Shown here piece by piece: positions 35,734 to 45,075 of a stretch of 61,157 bases of DNA. The position numbers and the translations under genes were made by a program. The stretch comes from Leptospira adleri (lineage in GTDB: Bacteria > Spirochaetota > Leptospiria > Leptospirales > Leptospiraceae): assembly GCF_002811985.1 (NCBI RefSeq), contig NZ_NPDU01000027.1:1-61157 (forward strand), read 5' to 3'. Every line of letters starts with the position of its first letter. Position 1 is the first letter of the stretch. The notes below the pieces were generated by a model. It searched no databases, was not told where the DNA came from, and worked only from the letters and a program-made list of their open reading frames with translations.

Positions 35734-35784
35734 TATGTTGACTTTTTAAATCCTCCCTCTTAGCTTGTAAAAATGAGGTTTTGC

Positions 35785-36690
35785 ATGAAGTCGATTTTCA
35801 GATTCACACCTAACAGCGATTTGCCGAGATTCGAATCCACTTCGATTTTGGACCGGAGAGTTTTCCGGAATCTTTTCTCTTTTCATCCGAGCCGTTCAGA
35901 ACCGAACGAGGTGATAAACAAGTTCCTGAAAGGAAAATCGATCACTACGGAAAATCCTTCGAATCACGCCTCCAATACGCCGAACAAAGCCGCACTGCAA
36001 AAGGCGCTCTCAAATATATTAGAAAACGGTAATTTCAATACCGAATATCAGCCGATTGTTTCTCTGGAAAATGAGAGCATATTCGCCTACGAAGCCCTCG
36101 CGCGTTTTAGAATTGAAGGATCCGATCTTTCTCCCGATTTCGTATTCAAAGAATTGCACGATCACGAGGAACTTTTTTTCGAGTTTGAGAAAAATCTAAA
36201 ACGTTTCCAAATTCAAAATCGTCCTTACAACGAACGTCTTTTTTTAAATCTGGATCCGCACGTTTGTAAAAATGAAATTCAGGCAAAACACTGGTGCGAT
36301 CTTTTGAGCGGACAAAAAAATCTCGTGTGTGAAATCATTGAAAACACGGATTCCACTTTAACCGCGGAAACCCGCTTTTGTCTGAAAAAGTTGAGCGGAG
36401 CGGAGATTCCTTTGGCATTGGACGACGTAGGAGGACGAGAGAATCTTTTCTGTTTTGACTTTTTGGAATATTCTAAATATATTAAGTTTGATAAATATTG
36501 GCTGAATCTGATAAAATCGAAGGAATCCTACAAATATCTTCTCTGGGGCTTTCTCGATTTTGCAAGAGAATCGAATATCCTTTGTGTCCTGGAAGGAATC
36601 GAAACCGCAGAAGATCTCCGATTGGCTTCGGAAATGAGATTCCCTCTCGTGCAAGGATTTCTTTTCAAATCCGAAAATATTTCAGTTTGA
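35785..36690 (+). CDS. EAL-domain protein, putative c-di-GMP phosphodiesterase
   Basis: 301 residues from ATG 35785, which has TGAGG six bases upstream; ATG 35773 would add four residues. After a 70-residue N-terminal part with no known domain comes a single EAL domain. Signature residues are present: YEALARF, FLNLDP, CEIIENT, LALDDVG (DDFG in most homologs), IKFDK, LEGIET and VQGFLF. It therefore looks capable of hydrolysing cyclic di-GMP to pGpG, although the phenylalanine of DDFG is valine here. No membrane segment, so cytoplasmic. Confidence 0.85.
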   Translation: MKSIFRFTPNSDLPRFESTSILDRRVFRNLFSFHPSRSEPNEVINKFLKGKSITTENPSNHASNTPNKAALQKALSNILENGNFNTEYQPIVSLENESIFAYEALARFRIEGSDLSPDFVFKELHDHEELFFEFEKNLKRFQIQNRPYNERLFLNLDPHVCKNEIQAKHWCDLLSGQKNLVCEIIENTDSTLTAETRFCLKKLSGAEIPLALDDVGGRENLFCFDFLEYSKYIKFDKYWLNLIKSKESYKYLLWGFLDFARESNILCVLEGIETAEDLRLASEMRFPLVQGFLFKSENISV

Positions 36691-36803
36691 TTTCAGTAGT
36701 ACGTTCTAATACGGAAGACGATAAGGACGAAGCTACAATAATTTTAGAATATTCTATTTATCTTTTGCTCTGTCCTAAAAACGCGGCAAACCTCCGTCAA
36801 GAA
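36691..36803. other. short convergent intergenic region with TAGAATATTCTA
   Basis: It lies between the stops of the EAL and methyltransferase genes. A perfect 12-bp palindrome TAGAATATTCTA is at 36745-36756 within an AT-rich run. Being at two 3' ends, it is not a normal promoter position. Confidence 0.4.
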
Positions 36804-37805
36804 TCAGCTCGGCTTTTGCATTCGCCAACAGAAATGTATTCTTTCGTTTCTGAAGTCGTCGGGCAAAGTTTTTTTAGAGATGTCTTCTATTTGATCCCAG
36901 AGGATCGACTTCTCGGAAAGTTGAAATCTTCTAAAGTTGGTGGAGAAATAAAGAATCGCTCCCGGAAGCGCAAAGTCTCGGTAAAGAATATTGAGAATCT
37001 CGACGTGGTCTCGTTGAACGTCGAAGATATCGGTCATCTTCTTACTATTGGAAAAAGTCGGCGGATCGACCACGATTAGATCGAATCTTTCACGATCGTT
37101 TTCTTTTCGTTCGTTGCGAAGCCATTCGATAACGTCGGCGCGAAACATTCTATGTTTGGTCGTCGAGAAACCGTTCGCTCTGAGGTTTTCTTCCGCCCAT
37201 GCAAGATACGTGTTGGAAAGATCGACGCTAAGACTTTTGGAAGCGCCGCCGGCGGCGGCATAAACCGTAAAGGCCCCCGTATATGAAAATAAGTTTAAGA
37301 ATTTCTTATCCTTCGCTTCCTTTCTTACAAGATCCCTCGTGATTCTGTGATCCAAAAACAAACCGGTATCGAGATAATCGGAAAGATTCACGTAGAAACG
37401 AAGTCCGTTCTCCTCCACTTCCAAGAGTTCGGATTGTTCGGATTGTTTTTCGTATTGTTGTGTCCCTTTTTTGGGTTCCCTTTTTTTCCAAAAGATTCTT
37501 TCCGGATCTAGATTCAAAACTTCGGATACGATCTTACCGATTTCTAAATTCTCTCTTTCTCTTTCTTCTTCCGAAATTTCGTAACTGTTCTTATAAGCTG
37601 AGATTTGACAGTAGGGTCCGTAGAGGTCTACGCTTACCGGAACTTGAGGGATATCCCTGTCGTAGATTCGAAAACACTGCAGCCTTCGTTTGCGCGCCCA
37701 TTTCTTCCAGTGTTTGTACATTCTGGAAAGACGGTTTCGAAACATCACCGCCGGATTTCCGGAATCGTTAAGCGACTTAGCTTCTTCGGATCCGTTCTCT
37801 GACAT
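36804..37805 (-). CDS. RlmK-type 23S rRNA (guanine-N7) methyltransferase
   Basis: 333 residues. The N-terminal part (NRLSRMYKHWKKWARKRRLQCFRIYDRDIP) matches the start of the C-terminal, RlmK half of the fused RlmKL enzyme, and the rest is a class I SAM methyltransferase: FLNLFSYTGAFTVYAAAGGA for SAM binding and DLIVVDPPTFSNSKKM for catalysis. In E. coli RlmK makes m7G2069; here it stands alone without the RlmL half, as in several other phyla. Substrate assignment is by family only. Confidence 0.85.
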   Translation of the reverse strand: MSENGSEEAKSLNDSGNPAVMFRNRLSRMYKHWKKWARKRRLQCFRIYDRDIPQVPVSVDLYGPYCQISAYKNSYEISEEERERENLEIGKIVSEVLNLDPERIFWKKREPKKGTQQYEKQSEQSELLEVEENGLRFYVNLSDYLDTGLFLDHRITRDLVRKEAKDKKFLNLFSYTGAFTVYAAAGGASKSLSVDLSNTYLAWAEENLRANGFSTTKHRMFRADVIEWLRNERKENDRERFDLIVVDPPTFSNSKKMTDIFDVQRDHVEILNILYRDFALPGAILYFSTNFRRFQLSEKSILWDQIEDISKKTLPDDFRNERIHFCWRMQKPS

Positions 37806-37948
37806 GAGGCCAGGTTAGAATCCGCGCTCGAAAATCCAACCAGAACAAAGATTGAAATTCCTTAAAAAGACTGGAAAATTTGCGGCGTAAAACGAGCATA
37901 GCCTGGCTTTTTTACGAAGATTCGATTCGTAAACCCGGAGAAGAACTT

Positions 37949-38836
37949 TTGAAATACACATACCTCGAAAATCAAAAAGTAAAACTGTTTCTTACTTATT
38001 CCGAAACCGATTCCAAGGATGTGATTCTTTTTGTACACGGTTATCCGGATACTCACAGAACCTGGGATTTGCAAATCGAAGAATTGGAAACATCTTATAG
38101 ACTGGGAGCGATCGATCTGAGAGGTTTTGGAAGATCTTCGAAACCCCTGGAACAATCCGAATACAACTACGCAGCCATCCTTCCCGATCTTTTGGAGGCG
38201 ATCCGATTTCTTTCCAAAGATAAGAGGGTTCACCTCGTGGGACACGATTGGGGAGCCGCTCTCGGCTGGTTATTCATTAGCGATCCTGAATATTCAGGTT
38301 ATATAAGATCCTTTACCGCTATATCCGGTCCGCATCCGTGGTTAGCCGGGAAAAGAATGATCGACGATATCTTCAGCCTCAATCTCGAAAACTGGAAAAA
38401 AGTTTTCGATCAAGGTTTTCGTTCTTGGTATATTTGGTTTTATCAGATTCCTTTTTTACCCGAATTCCTCTGGCGGAATTTCGGAGAACCCATCTACAAA
38501 CTAGTCATGGATTTGGGAGGAGTTCCTAAAAAGGACCACCTAAGACAGATGAGTCGGAACGACATCTACAGCGCTACCATGGCGCCGATCCATCTCTTCC
38601 GAGAATTATTATTCGGTAAAACGGTGATCTCCGCACCTTCTCACATTCGAATTCCCGTACAGTTGATCGTTCCCGAAAAGGACTTTATAGTTCTCCCTGA
38701 AATTTACGAAAACGCGAAAGACTACGTTGAAAAATTAGAAATCCATAAATTAGATTCTAATCATTGGGTGCACAGAGAACAACCGAAAGTCGTGACTGAA
38801 CTCATCCGGAAATTTATTACGAATCATTCGGCTTAA
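37949..38836 (+). CDS. alpha/beta hydrolase, epoxide-hydrolase-like (paralog 1)
   Basis: 295 residues from TTG 37949, chosen because GGAG lies 8 bases upstream; the frame also runs from TTG 37880 without a ribosome site. Core motifs: oxyanion HGYPDTHRTW, nucleophile elbow LVGHDWGAALGW with aspartate as nucleophile, acid in PEKDF, and catalytic His in DSNHWVHRE. An Asp nucleophile points to epoxide hydrolase or haloalkane dehalogenase chemistry. Closely similar to the protein at 43931-44914 on the other strand. Confidence 0.85.
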   Translation: MKYTYLENQKVKLFLTYSETDSKDVILFVHGYPDTHRTWDLQIEELETSYRLGAIDLRGFGRSSKPLEQSEYNYAAILPDLLEAIRFLSKDKRVHLVGHDWGAALGWLFISDPEYSGYIRSFTAISGPHPWLAGKRMIDDIFSLNLENWKKVFDQGFRSWYIWFYQIPFLPEFLWRNFGEPIYKLVMDLGGVPKKDHLRQMSRNDIYSATMAPIHLFRELLFGKTVISAPSHIRIPVQLIVPEKDFIVLPEIYENAKDYVEKLEIHKLDSNHWVHREQPKVVTELIRKFITNHSA

Positions 38837-39307
38837 AAAAGTATCCGTTCCCACCGGGACGAGGTACGATTTCGTTTATTCATTCAAAAATCGTCCGAAG
38901 GGTTCGATTCTCCCGGAGGGGTTGATGCGATATAAAAAGATATCCTGCTTTTACACCATCGAGCTACTTATCCGATCGCAATGATCGATCCCGGCCGGCC
39001 CGAGATGAATTACGGCTTGTTCCGTTATTGCGGGTTTCGACACGTTAAGCGACACTTCCTTCACAATCTGAAGCACTTGAATGAAAACGAGCGCACAGAA
39101 TGGATCCGGAAATACAGAAGAATTGCGGGTTCTCTCTAAGAGCAGTTTTCAGTTCGACGCCGATCCGCGTATTTACGACTCGTCGTTGATTCTCTTCGAT
39201 CTTCTTATATCCTTAACGGTGGCGTGAATCGGAAAAACTATGATTTTTTATTGCGAAAACTCAAAGTTTTTTTTGGCTGTTAGTATCCATCCATCCGGAG
39301 AAAAGCC
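38837..39307. other. intergenic region, little content
   Basis: 470 bases. A 52-codon ORF (38981-39139) is basic and could be a fragment or chance. A weak AT-rich hairpin AAAACT...AGTTTT with a T run lies near 39256-39274. Nothing else is supported; the promoter of the next gene should be here. Confidence 0.4.
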
Positions 39308-39976
39308 TTGCTAAAATTAAAAAAAAATGCGCTCCACGTTTCATTCTTAATTTCTTTCCTTTGTCTTCCGTATTGCGATTCTCCTAAAGACGCTTCCGGA
39401 AAATGGAGAGATCTCAAAAATAGGTCGGTGCTTATCTATAGGGATAAGAATTTAGCGCCGCTTGGAACCGGATGTGTTTTAGGGAAAAACGTAATCCTTA
39501 CTACGGAACATATACTGCGCGATCTCTATGGAGAAGTTTTTGTTTCTTACGATGCGAATGTTTTTTTCCCCGTTGCCGTTTCGAAGGCGGAGAAAAAGTT
39601 CGACTTGGCGTTGCTCCGACTCAAAGAAACTTCTGAAATCTTCCCGAATGAAAACTTAGAATTCGTAGATCGCTCCGAATTATCGGAGGGCATTCGCGTT
39701 TTTGCATGGACGGGCGCGTATGGCGGAACGCCGGGAATTTATTTCGGTTACGTTTCGCATTTGGAGAGAACCCAATTCGATTCTTCTTTTCCGAAGATTC
39801 CATTTATCCAAGTCAATCAAATCGCGTTTCCGGGCGCCAGCGGTTCTTGCGTGTTTTTAGAAAACGGAAAAACAATCGGCGTCGTTCGTTCTTCCGTAGG
39901 AATCACGGAAGGAAGTCAGATCGGTTTAGTAATTCCGTACGGCTTTATAAAAGTATTTCTCAACACCAATCCCTAA
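39308..39976 (+). CDS. trypsin-like serine protease lipoprotein
   Basis: 222 residues from TTG 39308, supported by GGAG 8 bases upstream. Lipoprotein signal ends FLCLPYC (Cys23). The chymotrypsin-fold triad is visible: His68 in LTTEHIL, Asp99 in KKFDLALLRL and Ser178 in FPGASGSCV. No PDZ domain follows, so it is shorter than DegP/HtrA. It should be an envelope-bound protease; the substrate is unknown. Confidence 0.82.
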   Translation: MLKLKKNALHVSFLISFLCLPYCDSPKDASGKWRDLKNRSVLIYRDKNLAPLGTGCVLGKNVILTTEHILRDLYGEVFVSYDANVFFPVAVSKAEKKFDLALLRLKETSEIFPNENLEFVDRSELSEGIRVFAWTGAYGGTPGIYFGYVSHLERTQFDSSFPKIPFIQVNQIAFPGASGSCVFLENGKTIGVVRSSVGITEGSQIGLVIPYGFIKVFLNTNP

Positions 39977-40002
39977 GTGATAATTACTCTTTGAATATTT
40001 AT

Positions 40003-40031
40003 TGACAAAATTTCAGAGCAAGTTTTATATC
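40003..40031 (+). promoter_or_regulatory. candidate sigma-70-type promoter
   Basis: A perfect TTGACA at 40003-40008 and TATATC at 40026-40031 are spaced by 17 bases and lie 28 bases before the ATG of the following lipoprotein gene. The best -35 hexamer I noticed in the window. Confidence 0.55.
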
Positions 40032-40058
40032 TTTTCCTCAAAGAGGATGTTGTAGTTC

Positions 40059-41054
40059 ATGAATAAAAATTTCACAAAAATAATCTGTCTTTCCTTGTTG
40101 GCGTTCCAGTTTTATACGTGCAAAAAGGAAAGTTCAGACGACACGAGCGCTCTGTTGCTCCTTGGTATTGCAATGAGCGCGAATGAAAACGCCGCAAAAA
40201 CGAGCGTTCAAGTAAGATCCGCGGTTGCCGGATTATCGAATTCGATCAGCTCCGGGATTCAAGGCGGAGTAGCCACAAATTTTAATTTTTCCGTTCCTAA
40301 AATGGAAAAAAATAAATTAGCCGCGTATGTTCAAAAAAAATCCAGCGTCGCAGTTCTTAAGCAAAAAGTGCAATCCTTCCCTACGGCCCTCACAAGAGAT
40401 TCCGGAACTTGTTCCGCAAATTCTTGTTCGGCTACCTTGAGCGGCACCATTAATTGTACGATCGGAGGAAGCCCTTCCGGTACGGTTACCTTGGATAAAA
40501 TGAAAATCGTTTATACATCCGGAATGGGAGCGGGAGGAATGTCGTTTTCCATGAACATGGACGGAAAAGCGAAGATGGATAAATGTGCATCACAATCCAA
40601 CGATTGGTTCAATTTTCCAAGTCTGACTTCTTCGGTTACAACGGGAGATCTCACGGTTACCGGAGATTCTAAAATCGAATTCGCGAGCGCGGATATGGCG
40701 GCTCAAACCATGACCATCAATTATGTTGAGAAAAATACCACCTCTTCCGCAAATATGGCGATCAACGGCGGAGCAGCCCAGAGCGTTAACGTTACTCAGA
40801 ACGTAAGTTTGGAAGTGGTTAGTAAACCGACGATTACTGAAAACCCTACCTTTTCGAACAACAACTTCAAGTTCAAGGCAAGTTACGTCGACGTATTGAC
40901 CGGAAGCGTCTCTGTAACCGGCAGCGTTGGAGGAGGAAACGTGAGTGTAAGTAGAACCTATAACAAGGATAAATTCACTTACGATGTGGCTTGTGATATT
41001 AAAATCAGTACCGATAATCAACTTTCAGGCGATTGTAAAATTACGGTAAAATAA
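40059..41054 (+). CDS. hypothetical lipoprotein
   Basis: 331 residues. The signal LSLLAFQFYTCKKESS has the relaxed lipobox of spirochaetes (Cys near 21). The mature part is rich in Ser, Thr, Asn and Val with a beta-repeat feel (TGDLTVTGDSKIEF, TGSVSVTGSVGGGNVSVS) and three or four cysteines; surface exposure is plausible. No known domain. Flanked by a strong candidate promoter and a clear terminator, so it is a single-gene unit. Confidence 0.8.
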   Translation: MNKNFTKIICLSLLAFQFYTCKKESSDDTSALLLLGIAMSANENAAKTSVQVRSAVAGLSNSISSGIQGGVATNFNFSVPKMEKNKLAAYVQKKSSVAVLKQKVQSFPTALTRDSGTCSANSCSATLSGTINCTIGGSPSGTVTLDKMKIVYTSGMGAGGMSFSMNMDGKAKMDKCASQSNDWFNFPSLTSSVTTGDLTVTGDSKIEFASADMAAQTMTINYVEKNTTSSANMAINGGAAQSVNVTQNVSLEVVSKPTITENPTFSNNNFKFKASYVDVLTGSVSVTGSVGGGNVSVSRTYNKDKFTYDVACDIKISTDNQLSGDCKITVK

Positions 41055-41574
41055 GACCGAAAGTAAAGGTCTTCTCTCCTTTAGGTTCTCCGTCCTTAAA
41101 TTTCTACGGGACGGAGAATTTTACGCACATATTCGATCCTTTCTTTTTGGAAGGATTCCTGAGTCCATTCCCGTTTAAAATTTCGTCATCTCTCTCACGA
41201 GAACGAACGTTCGAGAACCTCGTCCGTCAAATTTCAATCTTCCTTTTTTACGCTTCTGAAAACGAATTGAGCCTCCGCCTAAAGAAATCGGAACGCGTCA
41301 TTTAGGAACGGTATCGAGTGAACTTGATTCCTGTAACATTCGCAAGAATCAAACTTCCCTTTACGCGTAACGTTCGCATCGCGCGAAGCGCAACATAAAG
41401 GAAGAATCAAAAAGTCGAAGACGCAAAACTTTTTCTTTTTAGAAAACGGCGTCGTTGAATCCGCGTTTGGCTTGCATTTTCGGACAATCGTCCTTACAAC
41501 CGAATATGGACTTAGGCGATTTTCTTCGCGCGCAAAAATATAGTTTACCCCGATTTTCAACGGAAAGAAATAAT
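41055..41574. other. intergenic region with terminator
   Basis: About 520 bases. The terminator at 41086-41122 is the main content. A 10-bp palindrome CGAACGTTCG occurs at 41204-41213. Upstream-extended reading of the DUF4256 frame to 41455 is not protein-like and is not used. Confidence 0.5.
41086..41122 (+). terminator. rho-independent terminator
   Basis: TTCTCCGTCC (41086-41095) pairs with GGACGGAGAA (41109-41118), ten base pairs with a 13-base loop, followed by TTTT. It ends the lipoprotein transcript starting near 40040. Confidence 0.7.
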
Positions 41575-42168
41575 ATGACAAAAAACAAAAACGCAAAGAA
41601 TAAGAATCGCGGTCAAAAAGAACTCGCGCCGGGACAAATTGAAATTCTTCTCAAAACCTTAAAGAACCGATTCGAGAAAAATCAAAACCGTCACAAAGGG
41701 ATCGAATGGAACAAGGTGGAGACAAAGTTGAAAGACTACGCGGAGAAACTGTGGTCACTCGATCGGATGGAAGAAAGCGGCGGCGAACCGGACGTCGTAG
41801 GTTACGATAAAAAAACAGGCGAATACGTTTTCTTTGATTGTGCGGCGGAAAGTCCGAAAGGGCGCAGAAGCGTTTGTTACGATCGGGAGGGACTCGAATC
41901 CAGAAAGGAACACAAACCGGAAGACAGTGCGATTGATATGGCCGTTTCTATGGGAATTGAATTGTTAAGCGAAGAAGAATATCGAGAACTACAAACGTTA
42001 GGCGAATTCGACGCGAAAACTTCGAGCTGGATCAAAACTCCTCCAAGCATCCGAAAATTAGGCGGCGCGCTTTTCGCGGATTTCCGATACGGCAGCGTTT
42101 TTGTTTATCACAACGGCGCTCAGTCTTATTACGCGGTGAGAGGCTTCCGAGGTTCGTTGCGGGTTTAA
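41575..42168 (+). CDS. DUF4256-family protein
   Basis: 197 residues from ATG 41575, with GGAAAG upstream; the frame is open to 41455 but the added 40 residues look like noise. The C-terminal half carries the well-conserved DUF4256 pattern: ESGGEPDVVGYDKKTGEYVFFDCAAE, LLSEEEYRELQTLGEFD, IRKLGGALFADFRYG and VRGFRGSLRV. Cytoplasmic, no catalytic role established for the family. The lysine-rich N-terminus is variable in homologs. Confidence 0.85.
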   Translation: MTKNKNAKNKNRGQKELAPGQIEILLKTLKNRFEKNQNRHKGIEWNKVETKLKDYAEKLWSLDRMEESGGEPDVVGYDKKTGEYVFFDCAAESPKGRRSVCYDREGLESRKEHKPEDSAIDMAVSMGIELLSEEEYRELQTLGEFDAKTSSWIKTPPSIRKLGGALFADFRYGSVFVYHNGAQSYYAVRGFRGSLRV

Positions 42169-42241
42169 GCTCGGCAAAGCGGATCCACTTCGTTTAACAA
42201 AAGTTTCGTTTGATAAGCGCCTTTTTGGTCCAATCGAATGA

Positions 42242-42751
42242 TCAGAGCCTTCCCGAAGAAGTATAATATTTCTTATAATATTCTTCTTCTAAGGAATTGA
42301 TCGTCACTCCTCGCTTGGTCGAAGCGTGAGCGAATTTTTTATCTTTCAGATAAATACCCACGTGACTCACCTTGTTTCCGGAAATGGAAAAGAAGATCAG
42401 ATCTCCTTCCCTCAAATCTTCCTTCGATACCGGATTGGTTCGAGGGACCATCGTATAACTCGGACCGCTGAGATTCGATCCGTAAACTTTGGATAAGATC
42501 CTGCTCGTAAAGCTGGAACAATCGATTCCGGATTCGTCCGTTCCGAAATCCTTATAGGGCGTTCCCAACCAACGATAGACTTCTTGATACAGAAGAATCG
42601 TATCTTTCGGACCGATGGAAATTTTATGATGCAGCAGGAAATAATTCCGAAATTCGGCCTCTTCCAAATTCTTCTTTTCTCCGTGTAAGATCGCGAAACA
42701 AATCAAAAAAATACACGGAGCCGAAAAGAGAACGAGCCTGGAGGGAAACAT
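42242..42751 (-). CDS. NlpC/P60 peptidoglycan endopeptidase
   Basis: 169 residues with a signal peptide (about 1-24). The catalytic residues are Cys78 in GIDCSSFTS, His130 in VSHVGIY and His142 in AHASTKRG, the standard NlpC/P60 triad, in the usual order with GDLIFF between them. It should cleave stem peptides of the cell wall in the periplasm. The outer-membrane protein gene lies 16 bases upstream on the same strand, suggesting an operon. Confidence 0.88.
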   Translation of the reverse strand: MFPSRLVLFSAPCIFLICFAILHGEKKNLEEAEFRNYFLLHHKISIGPKDTILLYQEVYRWLGTPYKDFGTDESGIDCSSFTSRILSKVYGSNLSGPSYTMVPRTNPVSKEDLREGDLIFFSISGNKVSHVGIYLKDKKFAHASTKRGVTINSLEEEYYKKYYTSSGRL

Positions 42752-42767
42752 TCTAAGGTTAGACGTT

Positions 42768-43793
42768 TTAGAAGTTCACTCCGCCGAAAACCATGATCTC
42801 TAAAAATCCGAAATTCTGACTCGCACGATCCTTGGAACGTCCGGTTGTAAAGATATTCGGAAGGTCGATATATCCTCCCTTCGCGCCGAATTCGAAGAAG
42901 AATGATTTGTAAAGATCCGTTCTTCCCGCGACGTAACCCGAAACTCCGTAACCCGATGCGTGAAAGTGGTTGTTTTTCCCTTCCCCGAACAGACGTACAT
43001 CGCTTCGCGCGATGATCGGACCGCCTCCAACCGAAGAAACAAAACTGAACGCATTTTCTCCGTTAGACGAAACCCAAAGAGGCTGCACCGTACCTACGTC
43101 GACATAAAGAAAATTCAAGCCGTCGGTATGTTCAAATTTCAAAAAGTCGGGAGTTACGTTGATGGTTTCCCCGTTGTGATAACCTTCCAAACGTTTGTAT
43201 GCGTCCGGAAAAAGATAAAGATAAACCGCCATATCGGAAGCCGTTCCGAGATGAGCCCTCTGAATCGCAAGCGGATCGATATAACCGTTGATGTTTGCGG
43301 CTTGTCCCCGGCTCATCACGTATTTCATATGATCCTGACCGAAGGCGATAAAAAATTTATCCGCGAAATAATACGTTAGGCGAAAGTTGTATTGCGGAAT
43401 TTCCCAAAGACTCGGATTGAGATATACGGATGCGTCGAGTTTTTCGGGTTTATCTTTTGCAACCACGTCTTTGAGAGTGAAGTTATAACCCGGACCTTTG
43501 AAAGTGATATCGCTCTGAGTGTAATAGTCGCGGTTGTATCCCCACTGAAAACTCCACGTTCCCTTACGTTGATCCACCCTTCTTTCGGCTTCGGTTTTTT
43601 TAGGATCCACCGGGGCGGGAAGAGTTTCGGTTTTAATCTCCGCGTTCGCCTGAGCGAAGGGAACCACGTCTTGAAAATCCTTCTCTTTCGATTTTGTTTC
43701 CGCAAAAATCGGAAGAACTGAAAAACAAAAAAGGAAAACGGTAAGAATTGATCGGATTGAAATCGTTTGATTTCTAAGTTGTATCTGTTTCAT
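42768..43793 (-). CDS. putative outer-membrane protein
   Basis: 341 residues with a signal peptide ending LPIFAET, a proline/lysine-rich linker (about 45-75), then strand-like segments (YNFRLTYYFADKFFIAFGQ, FFFEFGAKGGYIDL) and a terminal IMVFGGVNF that fits an outer-membrane barrel signal. Function unknown; in operon with the NlpC/P60 gene. Confidence 0.75.
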   Translation of the reverse strand: MKQIQLRNQTISIRSILTVFLFCFSVLPIFAETKSKEKDFQDVVPFAQANAEIKTETLPAPVDPKKTEAERRVDQRKGTWSFQWGYNRDYYTQSDITFKGPGYNFTLKDVVAKDKPEKLDASVYLNPSLWEIPQYNFRLTYYFADKFFIAFGQDHMKYVMSRGQAANINGYIDPLAIQRAHLGTASDMAVYLYLFPDAYKRLEGYHNGETINVTPDFLKFEHTDGLNFLYVDVGTVQPLWVSSNGENAFSFVSSVGGGPIIARSDVRLFGEGKNNHFHASGYGVSGYVAGRTDLYKSFFFEFGAKGGYIDLPNIFTTGRSKDRASQNFGFLEIMVFGGVNF

Positions 43794-43930
43794 GCGGCGG
43801 GTAAGTCGTTCGAATCTAGTATATCAAAATACTAAAATTACCCGAGTAAGCCCTCTGGCTATGTTTTTTTCATTCTACGCTGTTTCAAATTTTAAAGCAG
43901 AATCCATCTCTCAAGCCATACGCCGACCTG

Positions 43931-44914
43931 TCAGGAGAATCTTCGATTGGAAATCTTTTGAGAAGAGTTTCGATTCACGAAGTTACGTATCTCGGCGCTT
44001 ACAAGGTCCGGCTTTTCTTTCTGAATCCAATGATTGGAATCGATAAACGTAGTTTCGAGCGAATCGCAGATCGCCGCGTGAGATACGTAACACTCCGGAC
44101 CGATCGCCATATCTCGAATCGGAACGAGAAGCCGAACAGGAACGGATATCCTTTCCGGAGTGGGAAATTTTTTTCCACGGATGAGTTCTCTGTATAAGTT
44201 GATCGGATAGAGCGCGCTTTTAAGAATTTCGCGTCTCGTAAAACTTCGCATCGGATCTCCTTTCGGAATCTCAGCCTCGTGCATGAGAAACTTCCACACA
44301 AACAGGGTGAACATAGAAATCAGAAATTCAGGAAGCAAAGGAATCTGAAAAAATACTATATACCAGGACTTCAGCGATTGTCTGAGCGAGGTCAGGATCT
44401 TTTTCGGATTCAAACTGAAAAAATAACGGAACATCAGATTTCTCGCGACGATAGGATGCGGACCGCCCATTGCAGTATAAGAAAGAATCCGCTTTGAAAA
44501 TTCGGAATCTCCCACAAAGGCCCATGAAAGAAGAGCGCCCCAATCGTGCGCCACAAGATGGACCGGTCTTCCGTTTCCTAAAAAACGAATCACCGCTTCA
44601 AAGTCTTGGAAGACGACTTGCGCGTTGTAATCTTTTTGTTTCTTCGGTTTACTCGAATTCCCCGCGCCTCTGAGATCGAAAGCGCCCACGTTGAATTCTT
44701 CGCTTAACAATTCCAATTGCCGATCCCATGTGGAGTGTTCGTCCGGATATCCGTGAACGAATAGGATCGTTTCCCTTTCGGGTCTTTCCGCGGCGGTCGT
44801 GTTGTATTTCAGAAAAAGATCCAAATTCCCGTTACGGACCGAGGTCGTCCTAAACGGAAGAATCACTTTCGTTTTTTTGAATGTCTTTTGTTTTTCGGAC
44901 GATAAAGTTATCAT
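43931..44914 (-). CDS. alpha/beta hydrolase, epoxide-hydrolase-like (paralog 2)
   Basis: 327 residues. It shares with the protein at 37949-38836 the segments FVHGYPDEHSTWDRQ, GAFDLRGAGNSSKP, VHLVAHDWGALLSWAF, SWYIVFFQIPLLPEF and DSNHWIQKE, so it is a paralog. Nucleophile Asp (HDWGA) and catalytic His are intact. The acid is likely in LVPIRDM. Probably an epoxide hydrolase or dehalogenase type enzyme, substrate unknown. Confidence 0.85.
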   Translation of the reverse strand: MITLSSEKQKTFKKTKVILPFRTTSVRNGNLDLFLKYNTTAAERPERETILFVHGYPDEHSTWDRQLELLSEEFNVGAFDLRGAGNSSKPKKQKDYNAQVVFQDFEAVIRFLGNGRPVHLVAHDWGALLSWAFVGDSEFSKRILSYTAMGGPHPIVARNLMFRYFFSLNPKKILTSLRQSLKSWYIVFFQIPLLPEFLISMFTLFVWKFLMHEAEIPKGDPMRSFTRREILKSALYPINLYRELIRGKKFPTPERISVPVRLLVPIRDMAIGPECYVSHAAICDSLETTFIDSNHWIQKEKPDLVSAEIRNFVNRNSSQKISNRRFS

Positions 44915-45075
44915 TTCATTTTCCGTTTTAAGAGATCGATCGTGCCTGGACGAAACGGCTTTCGGTAATTTCCGGATTTTCCCGTCTGAACTTTAAAATA
45001 AGAACCGAAGGGACACGATGTCGCTTATCAAAATCGTATCCGCAAATACACGATAAATTCTTAATATATTAATTC

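Noticed and set aside
38981..39139. 52-codon ORF, basic, between the hydrolase and protease genes
   Set aside because: No ribosome site and no family; kept only as a remark in the intergenic entry.
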